From an uncultured Brevundimonas sp. (GTDB lineage: Bacteria; Pseudomonadota; Alphaproteobacteria; Caulobacterales; Caulobacteraceae): a stretch of 13,246 nt of DNA. The notes beneath the pieces are model-generated. The model saw only the letters and a list, made by a program, of their open reading frames with translations, made no database searches and was not told where the DNA came from. Location of the stretch: assembly GCF_943913055.1 (NCBI RefSeq), contig NZ_CALTWS010000057.1, positions 1 through 13,246 of the forward strand, given 5' to 3'. Shown piece after piece: positions 1-5,523 of this stretch. The position numbers and the translations under genes were made by a program. How positions within the stretch are numbered: the stretch's first letter is position 1; each line of letters begins with the position of its first letter.

Positions 1-33
1 GCCGCTTCGCTGTCCCAGATTATACCTTCAAGA

Positions 34-119
34 CGAGGCCACGTCCTCGCCTCGCGTCGCGCTGATCCTGGCGACGCGGGACAAGCCCGGGACGGCCCGG
101 CCCTTGTGAAGGAGGGCCG
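34..119 (+). promoter_or_regulatory. candidate guanidine-responsive riboswitch leader of sugE/gdx
   Basis: Seen: a perfect 5-bp hairpin CCGGG-ACGG-CCCGG at 87-100 has an ACGG tetraloop, which fits the ACGR loop of the guanidine-II (mini-ykkC) class. An upstream hairpin, CGAGG/CCTCG at 34-49, has loop CCACGT, which contains ACG but is not a clean ACGR loop. An 8-bp hairpin (53-60 with 71-78) lies between them. Bases 98-104 can instead pair with 113-119 (CGGCCCT/AGGGCCG), covering most of the GGAGG ribosome site at 111-115. That pairing excludes the 87-100 hairpin. Known: sugE/gdx genes are often controlled by guanidine riboswitches. Inference: ligand-stabilised 87-100 would free the ribosome site. 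The segment at 78-92 also recalls the conserved 3' part of guanidine-I (ykkC) RNAs, so the class is uncertain. Bases 1-33 hold no gene I can support. Confidence 0.35.
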
Positions 120-124
120 TGACC

Positions 125-448
125 ATGGCCTGGATCTATCTGCTCATCGCCGGACTGCTGGAAATCGTCTGGGCGTTTTCCATGAAACAGTCCGAAGGCT
201 TCACCAGGCTGGGGCCCAGTCTGGTGACGCTGGTCGCCATGGTCGCAAGTTTCGGCCTGCTGTCGCTGTCGATGAAGACTTTGCCGCTCGGCACCGCCTA
301 TACGATCTGGACCGGCATCGGGGCGATCGGGGCGTTTGTGGTCGGCATCCTGTGGCTGAACGAGGGGGTGCATCCGATGCGGGTGGCGGCGGCGGGCTTG
401 ATCGTGGCCGGGCTGGTGCTGATGCGGCTGGCCCCGACCGGACATTGA
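125..448 (+). CDS. sugE: SugE/Gdx-type small multidrug resistance transporter (guanidinium exporter family)
   Basis: A four-helix inner-membrane protein of 107 residues, the usual length for the SMR family. It begins MAWIYLLIAGLLEIVWA, with the essential membrane glutamate at E13 that couples proton entry to substrate export. The later motif GTAYTIWTGIGAIGA is typical of the SugE/Gdx branch rather than EmrE. Known family role: export of guanidinium, with some members giving tolerance to quaternary ammonium compounds. ATG at 125 is chosen because GGAGG at 111-115 is 9 bases upstream and the protein then begins as SugE proteins do. A GTG at 119 is only 3 bases from that site. The gene stands alone and converges on rppH. 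The leader may be a riboswitch. Family assignment is firm. The Gdx substrate is inferred from the motif. Confidence 0.93.
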   Translation: MAWIYLLIAGLLEIVWAFSMKQSEGFTRLGPSLVTLVAMVASFGLLSLSMKTLPLGTAYTIWTGIGAIGAFVVGILWLNEGVHPMRVAAAGLIVAGLVLMRLAPTGH

Positions 449-454
449 ATCCTC

Positions 455-469
455 CTCCCGCAAAGGGAG
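455..469. terminator. short hairpin between convergent sugE and rppH
   Basis: CTCCC-GCAAA-GGGAG forms a 5-bp stem in the 26-base gap between the converging genes. It lacks a run of T on either strand, so it is at best a weak bidirectional terminator. Confidence 0.3.
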
Positions 470-474
470 AAGGG

Positions 475-945
475 TCAGATCAGGCGCGCGAACGCTGCCA
501 CCACCTGCGTATAAACATCCCGCTTGAACGGCACGATCAGGTCCGGCGCCTCATCCAGTCGGCCCCAGCGCCAGGCGTCGAACTCGATCTCGTCGTGCCG
601 GTCCAGATCGATTTCGGCCTCATCGCCCGTGAACCGATAGGCGAACCAGGCCTGTTTCTGGCCCTTCCAGCCCCGCGCCCGCTTTGTCCCTTCGAAATCG
701 GCGGGAAAGTCATAGGCGATCCAGCCCTCGGTCCGGGCCAGGTATTCGATCGAGGTGACACCCGTCTCCTCGGCCAGTTCGCGACGGGCGGCGGTTTCCA
801 GATCCTCGCCGTCGTCGACGCCGCCTTGCGGGAACTGCCAGTTATACGGCCCCGCCTGTTCGGCCCGCCTTCCGTACCAGACCCGCCCGTCCGGATGAAA
901 CAGGACGACGCCGACGTTGGGGCGGTGGTGGGGGAGATCGGTCAT
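475..945 (-). CDS. rppH: RNA pyrophosphohydrolase RppH (Nudix hydrolase)
   Basis: A Nudix hydrolase of 156 residues with a complete Nudix box at 41-63: G41, E47, then R55-E56-L57, E59-E60, G62-V63. The acidic residues bind Mg2+. The surrounding sequence is characteristic of RppH (older names NudH, IalA): RPNVGVVLF near the N-terminus, WQFPQGGVDDGED before and into the box, and a C-terminal PFKRDVYTQVV segment. Known role: removal of pyrophosphate from 5'-triphosphorylated RNA, which starts RNase E-dependent decay in the cytoplasm. Relatives also split diadenosine polyphosphates. The ATG is 13 bases after the tldD stop, so the two are probably cotranscribed. I see no strong ribosome-binding site. 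The length and motifs are intact. Confidence 0.93.
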   Translation of the reverse strand: MTDLPHHRPNVGVVLFHPDGRVWYGRRAEQAGPYNWQFPQGGVDDGEDLETAARRELAEETGVTSIEYLARTEGWIAYDFPADFEGTKRARGWKGQKQAWFAYRFTGDEAEIDLDRHDEIEFDAWRWGRLDEAPDLIVPFKRDVYTQVVAAFARLI

Positions 946-958
946 CGCAGTGCTGGCG

Positions 959-2389
959 CTAGACTGCCGTGCCGCCGACGGTCAGACCGCCGATCTTGAG
1001 CGACGGCTGGCCGATGCCGACGGGGACGCCCTGGCCAGCCTTGCCGCAGACGCCGACACCGGGGTCGAAGGCGAAATCGTCGCCGATCATCTGGATGTGG
1101 GTCAGGGCCGTGGCCCCGTCGCCGATCAGGGTCGCCCCGCGCACGGGAGCCGTGATCTTTCCATCCTCGATCAGATAGGCCTCGGTGCACTGGAAGACGA
1201 ACTTGCCGTTGGTGATGTCCACCTGGCCCCCGCCGAAGTTGGCGGCATAGAGGCCGCGCCTGGTCGAGGCTATCATGTCGGCCTTCGAATCCTGGCCGCC
1301 TTCCATGAAGGTGTTGGTCATGCGCGGCATGGGCATGTGGGCGAAGGACTGGCGACGGCCGTTGCCGGTGGCCTGGGCTCCCAACTGACGGGCCGACAGC
1401 CGGTCGTGCATCAAGCCGACCATGATGCCGTCCTCGATCAGAACGGTGCGCGAGGTCGGCGTGCCCTCGTCATCGATGGTCAGGGAGCCACGACGCCCAG
1501 AGATGGAGCCGTCATCCACGACGGTCACGCCCGGTGCCGCCACCCGCTGGCCCATCTTGCCGGAAAAGACGGACGAGCCCTTGCGGTGGAAGTCACCCTC
1601 GAAGCCGTGGCCGATGGCTTCGTGCAGCAGGACGCCCGGCCAGCCTGCACCCAGAACGACGTCCATCTCTCCGGCCGGACAGTCGACGGCGTCCAGATTG
1701 ATAAGAGCCTGGCGCAGGGCGTCATCGACTTGTCCTTGCCAGCGAGCAGGCGCGATCCAGGTTTCGAAACCTGCACGGCCTCCTGCGCCCGAGGAGGCGC
1801 TCTCGCGGCGACCGTCGCGCTCGACCGTGACGGAAACGTTCAGCCGCACGAGCGGGCGTAGGTCCTGCATGCGCAGGCCGTCGCCGCGCAGGATCTCGAT
1901 CTGGCGGCGCTCGCCCGTCAGGCTGGCCGACACTTGGACCACGCGCGGATCGCGGGCGCGGGCCCAGGCGTCGATCTCGGCCAGCAGGGCGATCTTGTCG
2001 GAAAACGCGGGCGAGGCGAGGGGGTCGACCGCGTCGTAGAGTTTCTGATTGGTCGCGCGGGGGCCTTCGCCGACCGTGGCGGCATGACCGGCCTTGGCCA
2101 GGGCGGCGCTGTCGGCGGCGCGGCGCAGGGCCGGGCCGGTGATCTCATTGGCATGGGCATAGCCGGCGGTCTCGCCCGCCACGACCCGCAGGCCGAACCC
2201 TTCGGAGGCGTCATAGGCGGCGGACTTCAGCCGCCCGTCGTCGAAGACCAGCGATTCACTCTCGGAGCGTTCGAGATAGAGCTCACCGTCGTCGGCCCCG
2301 GCCAGAGCTCCGTGCAGGACTGACAGAGCCTCGTCGGCTCCGACATCAACGCTGTCGAGAAGGGCGGGCGGGGAAACATGCAGGGTCAT
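959..2389 (-). CDS. tldD: metalloprotease subunit TldD
   Basis: A 476-residue protein of the TldD/PmbA family. The zinc-binding HEAIGH motif is at 256-261, followed by GFEGD, and a conserved C-terminal cysteine lies at C448 in GVCGKAGQGVPVGIG. Both mark TldD, the catalytic member, rather than TldE/PmbA, which lacks the HExxxH motif. Known role: TldD and TldE form a cytoplasmic protease that trims unfolded or modified peptides, including microcin B17, and affects CcdA stability. No pmbA lies nearby, so its partner is presumably encoded elsewhere. The start at 2389 (MTLHVSPPALLDSVD) is preferred because the 16 extra residues of a longer frame from 2437 would be encoded by the terminator of the next operon. 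RppH follows closely downstream. Confidence 0.94.
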   Translation of the reverse strand: MTLHVSPPALLDSVDVGADEALSVLHGALAGADDGELYLERSESESLVFDDGRLKSAAYDASEGFGLRVVAGETAGYAHANEITGPALRRAADSAALAKAGHAATVGEGPRATNQKLYDAVDPLASPAFSDKIALLAEIDAWARARDPRVVQVSASLTGERRQIEILRGDGLRMQDLRPLVRLNVSVTVERDGRRESASSGAGGRAGFETWIAPARWQGQVDDALRQALINLDAVDCPAGEMDVVLGAGWPGVLLHEAIGHGFEGDFHRKGSSVFSGKMGQRVAAPGVTVVDDGSISGRRGSLTIDDEGTPTSRTVLIEDGIMVGLMHDRLSARQLGAQATGNGRRQSFAHMPMPRMTNTFMEGGQDSKADMIASTRRGLYAANFGGGQVDITNGKFVFQCTEAYLIEDGKITAPVRGATLIGDGATALTHIQMIGDDFAFDPGVGVCGKAGQGVPVGIGQPSLKIGGLTVGGTAV

Positions 2390-2435
2390 GCAGGCTAGAT
2401 AGGGTGTCGCGATTGCGGCGTCACCCCGGACAGAC

Positions 2436-2465
2436 AAAAGGCCCCCACCCTTGCGGGCAGGGACC
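2436..2465 (-). terminator. intrinsic terminator of the padR operon
   Basis: On the minus strand an 11-bp stem, with three G-T wobbles, closes a GCAA loop and is followed by TTTT. The stem arms are 2455-2465 and 2440-2450. It starts 23 bases past the stop of the DUF2807 gene and before the tldD start, so it should end padR-operon transcription and insulate tldD. Confidence 0.8.
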
Positions 2466-2487
2466 TTCTGGCCTCGTCGCTGTCGGC

Positions 2488-3264
2488 TCAGTCCTGGTTC
2501 AGCGAGCCGTTGCCGCTGATGGTCTGTTCCAGGCGGGCCGGGCGGCGGGTTAGGGTGACGTCGCCATTGCCAGACAGGTCGACCGTGGCCTGACCCGTCG
2601 GGCCCAGATGGGCATCGCCATTGCCGCTGACCGTCACCGTGGCGTCGGTCATGGCGACCGCCTCCAGGTCCGCATCGCCGTCGCCGGAGATGTCGAGCGA
2701 GACGGTCTGGGCGCGACCCTGAACATCCACATCGGAGTTGCCGGACAGGGTCAGGTTGAGCGTGGGCTGATCATAGGCCCGCACGCTCAGTTCGCTGGAC
2801 CCGGCCACATCGAAGGTGGTGACGGAAGGGGCGGTGACGGTGATCTTCAGTGCCTCGGTCTCGCTCCAGCCGTGGATGCCGCTACGGCTCCAGCGGATAT
2901 AGGCGCGCTCGCCTTCCTCGCCGTTCAGCAGGGTCAGGCGGCCGTCGGTGAAGCGGACGCGATCCACGACCGTGCTGGGGCCGGTGATCGAGATGCCGGC
3001 CTCGGTGCCCTGGACGTAGGTCACGTCGGCGGGCAGGTCGATGGCCAGGGTGTCGGTGCCGGTCCATTCGATGGTGCGGGTGGTCTGGGGCGAGACCTCG
3101 CCGCGTTCGACGCGGAAGCTCTCGTCGCCCGCCTCGTCGTCGGTAATGACCCAGGTCCAGCCGGGACCGGCCAGGTCGCGACCGCCCAGAGCCGCCGCCC
3201 CGCCGATGCCGACCACGGCCAGGACGAAACCCACGCCGGTGATGATGAGAAGATTGCGGATCAT
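2488..3264 (-). CDS. membrane-anchored DUF2807 (head GIN domain) beta-repeat protein
   Basis: A 258-residue protein with an N-terminal hydrophobic segment (about 4-27) that is either a signal sequence or a membrane anchor, placing the rest in the periplasm. The C-terminal half carries a glycine-asparagine repeat of the type SG(N/D)(G/S)D at about 174, 193, 213, 231 and 250, spaced 18-20 residues apart. This is the pattern of the DUF2807/GIN adhesin-like beta-helix domain. The molecular role of the family is not settled. Related DUF4097/GIN proteins occur in PadR-linked envelope modules. The start at 3264 has AGGAG about 10 bases upstream. It is the last gene of the padR operon, 12 bases after the DUF1700 gene. 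The function is unknown to me beyond this domain call. Confidence 0.78.
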   Translation of the reverse strand: MIRNLLIITGVGFVLAVVGIGGAAALGGRDLAGPGWTWVITDDEAGDESFRVERGEVSPQTTRTIEWTGTDTLAIDLPADVTYVQGTEAGISITGPSTVVDRVRFTDGRLTLLNGEEGERAYIRWSRSGIHGWSETEALKITVTAPSVTTFDVAGSSELSVRAYDQPTLNLTLSGNSDVDVQGRAQTVSLDISGDGDADLEAVAMTDATVTVSGNGDAHLGPTGQATVDLSGNGDVTLTRRPARLEQTISGNGSLNQD

Positions 3265-3276
3265 GAAGGTCTCTCC

Positions 3277-3861
3277 TCAGACTTGATAGGTTGCGGGGGC
3301 AGACGTCCCCAGGGCGGGTTTCAGGACGCGGTAGTGCAGGCGGGCGTACCAGACGGTGGCATCGACCAGCCATTTGGTCAGCAGGGCCCCAAGGCCGGTC
3401 ATGAACATGCCGATGCCCATGATGCCGATGCCCAGCAGGACGGCGGCGAAGGCTCCACCTGGTCCGCCCAGGAAGGGGCCGACGACCAGGGCGATGGCCC
3501 CGCCGACGAAGACGAGCACGCCCATGAACAGAACCGTCAGCACCGTGCCGAACACCGGCAGGACGATCGGCAGCAGGATCAGGATATCCAGAGCCCCCAG
3601 ACCGATCAGGCCGAAGATGGCGCCGACGGCGGCCGACGGGTTCTGCTCCTGGGTCCAGCGCTGGGCGGTGGATTCGGCGCGCAGTTCGCGGGCCAGGCGA
3701 TCGGGATCGCCGAGGGCCGCGGCCACTTCAGCTTCCGAGCGGCCGGCGGCGACGCCGTCGCGGAAATGGCTGTCATAGTCCGAGATGATGTCCTGGGCGG
3801 CGGCGATGGGCAGGCCCACCAGTCCGCGCCGCAGACGGCCCATGAATTCCTCGCGTGTCAT
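3277..3861 (-). CDS. DUF1700-type multi-pass membrane protein
   Basis: A 194-residue protein. Residues 1-65 form a cytoplasmic helical region that begins MTREEFMGRLRRGL and contains DYDSHFRDG (28-36) and GDPDRLAREL (51-60). That is the signature of DUF1700 (also named HAAS-like) domains. Four or so hydrophobic segments follow between about 77 and 172, rich in Gly. DUF1700 proteins are commonly encoded directly after a PadR regulator and are thought to act as membrane partners of it. The biochemical role is unknown. The start at 3861 overlaps the padR stop as ATGA, implying translational coupling. A longer frame from 3960 would add only an Arg-rich stretch that overlaps padR out of frame, so it is rejected. 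Confidence 0.85.
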   Translation of the reverse strand: MTREEFMGRLRRGLVGLPIAAAQDIISDYDSHFRDGVAAGRSEAEVAAALGDPDRLARELRAESTAQRWTQEQNPSAAVGAIFGLIGLGALDILILLPIVLPVFGTVLTVLFMGVLVFVGGAIALVVGPFLGGPGGAFAAVLLGIGIMGIGMFMTGLGALLTKWLVDATVWYARLHYRVLKPALGTSAPATYQV

Positions 3862-4235
3862 TGTTTCGGCTCCCCTTGATCGGTGGTGGCGACGGGCGTG
3901 GCTTCGGGGGCGGCGGGGGCGTTCATCACGCCTTCCACGGCCCGGACGAAGGCGTGCCATTCGCGGGTCTGTTGTTCGAGCGCGGCGCGCCCCGCCTCGG
4001 TCAGGCGATAGTATTTGCGTGACGGGCCGGACGGCGATTCGACCAGATAGGTCTCGACCTGGCCTTCGGACTGCATGCGCCGCATCAGCGGATAGATGGT
4101 GCCCTCGCCCATATCGATGGCGTCGGACAGGGTGGCGGCAATCTCGTAGGCGTAGCTTTCACGTCGGTTAAGCAGGGCCAGGACGCACAGCGTCAGCACC
4201 CCCTTCTTCAGTTGTATCTCAATGGTTTCGGGCAC
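3858..4235 (-). CDS. PadR-family transcriptional regulator
   Basis: A 125-residue winged-helix regulator, a typical PadR length. The sequence runs from an N-terminal helix (KKGVLTLCVLALL, 10-22) through SYAYEIAATL (27-36) and the recognition region GEGTIYPLMRRMQSEG (43-58) to a wing ending in SRKYYRLTEAGRAAL (72-86). The last 20 residues are an Ala/Pro/Thr tail. The GTG at 4235 is taken as the start because AGGAGG lies 8 bases upstream and PadR proteins begin close to this helix. A frame extending to 4442 would run through the cox promoter region. Known role: repression of its own operon, relieved by a signal or ligand. It heads the operon with the DUF1700 and DUF2807 genes and is divergent from coxB. 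Confidence 0.9.
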   Translation of the reverse strand: MPETIEIQLKKGVLTLCVLALLNRRESYAYEIAATLSDAIDMGEGTIYPLMRRMQSEGQVETYLVESPSGPSRKYYRLTEAGRAALEQQTREWHAFVRAVEGVMNAPAAPEATPVATTDQGEPKQ

Positions 4236-4257
4236 CGTGGCGTCCTCCTGTGATGAC

Positions 4258-4293
4258 GAAGGTGTATCGCAAGGTATCTGTCGTAACAAGGTA
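4258..4293 (-). promoter_or_regulatory. tandem repeats in the padR leader, possible operator
   Basis: The plus strand shows CAAGGTA at 4270-4276 and again at 4287-4293, 17 bases apart, and a related GAAGGTGTA at 4258-4266. They lie 24-60 bases upstream of the padR GTG, where an autoregulatory PadR site would be expected. They are not the usual inverted ATGT/ACAT PadR box, so the link to PadR is a guess. I could not identify a convincing -35/-10 pair for padR. Confidence 0.25.
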
Positions 4294-4423
4294 GCGTGCG
4301 AAACATGACACCGATTTAATCGACGGAACAAATCCGGCTGCGGCACCCAGACGCTTGGCAAGCCGGGGACGGGGCGATATGGACCCGCAACGACCGCTGC
4401 GAGCTCCAGGGCTTGCGGCGACT

Positions 4424-4451
4424 GTTTGCGATTCACTCGCAAACGTTTGCG
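4424..4451 (+). promoter_or_regulatory. LacI/PurR-type palindromic operator candidate upstream of coxB
   Basis: CGCAAACGTTTGCG at 4438-4451 is a perfect 14-base palindrome with a central CG. It matches the core of the LacI-family operator pattern best known from the PurR box. A further copy, GTTTGCGA at 4424-4431, forms a second perfect inverted repeat with TCGCAAAC at 4437-4444. The half-site therefore occurs three times in 28 bases. It ends 29 bases before the coxB start, in a position to control cox transcription or act in the leader. The regulator is not in this window. No clear promoter hexamers were found in the remaining 4236-4480 region. Confidence 0.45.
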
Positions 4452-4480
4452 GCAGAACGGTTTTTATGAGGAAGTCTCGT

Positions 4481-5500
4481 ATGGGGATGGGCACGCGGGC
4501 CCGGGGTCTGATCGGCGGCGGTTTCGCCGGTCTCTGCCTGGCCATCTTTGCCGCTGCGCCGGCCTGGGCGCAGGACCTGATGGGTCAGCCGACGCCGGGC
4601 GGCATCGGCCTGCAGCCCGCAGCCTCGCCGCTGAAGGTCCAGGCGCATCATTTCCACGACTGGATCCTGATGCCGATCATCACGGTCATCACCCTGTTCG
4701 TGCTGGCCCTGATCGTCTGGATCGTCTTCCGCTACAACAAGAAGTCCAACCCGACGCCTGCTCGCTGGAGCCACAACACCATGATCGAGGTGATCTGGAC
4801 GGTCGTTCCGGTCCTGATCCTGGTGTTCATCGCCCTGTTCTCGTTCCGCCTGCTGTTCGCCTATCACAACATGCCGACGCCGGACCTGACGGTGAAGGCG
4901 ACCGGCAACCAGTGGAACTGGTCCTATGAATATCCCGACCAGGGCATTGCGGAATATGTGTCCAACATGCTGCCGGAGGACGAACTGGCCGCGCGCGGCA
5001 TGCCGCATAGCCTGTATCGCCTGGCCGCCGACGAGCCGATCGTGGTGCCGGTCGGCAAGACCGTGCGCGTCCTTGTCACCGCCGCCGACGTGATCCACGC
5101 CTTCGCCCTGCCGGCCTTCGGTCTGAAGACCGACGCCATTCCGGGCCGCGTCAATGAAACCTGGTTCAAGGCCGACCGCGTCGGTACCTTCTATGGCCAG
5201 TGCTCGGAACTGTGCGGCGTCGATCACGCCTTCATGCCGATCGAAATCCGCGTGGTGACGCAGGCCGAGTTCGAGGCCTGGGTCGTCTCCAAGGGTGGAT
5301 CCATGACGCCGAAGACGCCTGAGCAGGCTCCGGGCGGCACGGCGGCCCAGGTCGCGGCCGGTACGACCGGTGCCGCCACGGTCACCGAAACCGCAGCCCC
5401 TGCGCTGGCCCCGACGGCCCAGACGGCGACCACGCCGGCTGCCCCCGCCACCTCCGCTGCCCCCGCGACGGCTCCCGCCGCCGCACCGGCCGCCCAGTAA
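4481..5500 (+). CDS. coxB: cytochrome c oxidase subunit II, aa3 type
   Basis: A 339-residue subunit II. A signal peptide ends AWA at about residue 30, so the mature chain would start QDLMG. Two transmembrane helices follow at about 61-85 and 103-129. The periplasmic cupredoxin domain carries the CuA ligands H206, C241, C245, H249 and M252 within CSELCGVDHAFM, plus E243. The aromatic patch GNQWNW (143-148) is the electron entry site from cytochrome c. ATG at 4481 is chosen because GAGGAAG at 4468-4474 is well spaced, whereas the ATG at 4466 has no ribosome site. No heme c motif is present. The last 64 residues or so form an Ala/Pro/Thr-rich tail, unusual for the subunit. First gene of the cox operon. 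Confidence 0.97.
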   Translation: MGMGTRARGLIGGGFAGLCLAIFAAAPAWAQDLMGQPTPGGIGLQPAASPLKVQAHHFHDWILMPIITVITLFVLALIVWIVFRYNKKSNPTPARWSHNTMIEVIWTVVPVLILVFIALFSFRLLFAYHNMPTPDLTVKATGNQWNWSYEYPDQGIAEYVSNMLPEDELAARGMPHSLYRLAADEPIVVPVGKTVRVLVTAADVIHAFALPAFGLKTDAIPGRVNETWFKADRVGTFYGQCSELCGVDHAFMPIEIRVVTQAEFEAWVVSKGGSMTPKTPEQAPGGTAAQVAAGTTGAATVTETAAPALAPTAQTATTPAAPATSAAPATAPAAAPAAQ

Positions 5501-5523
5501 CGATACGCGAGAGCCCAGAACAC

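Noticed and set aside
18..24. TATAAT on the minus strand near the left edge, possible promoter
   Set aside because: No -35 hexamer is found at a suitable distance, and no leftward gene is visible before the window edge.
917..1861. A 314-codon plus-strand frame opposite tldD
   Set aside because: It is a shadow of tldD, which carries the full HEAIGH motif and expected length.
2390..2437. Longer TldD start at 2437
   Set aside because: The added residues come from the terminator of the padR operon, and family members begin near the ATG at 2389.
2608..3879. A 423-codon open frame on the plus strand across the DUF2807 and DUF1700 genes
   Set aside because: It spans two genuine minus-strand genes and a gap, has low-complexity Gly/Asp/Gln composition and no recognisable domain.
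4405..4430. RegA/PrrA-type redox regulator site (GCGGC and GNCGC halves) upstream of coxB
   Set aside because: Only a loose match to a very degenerate motif, and expected by chance in GC-rich DNA.
4236..4442. N-terminal extension of PadR to 4442
   Set aside because: The GTG at 4235 has an ideal AGGAGG at 8 bases and fits the family N-terminus. The extension covers the divergent regulatory region.
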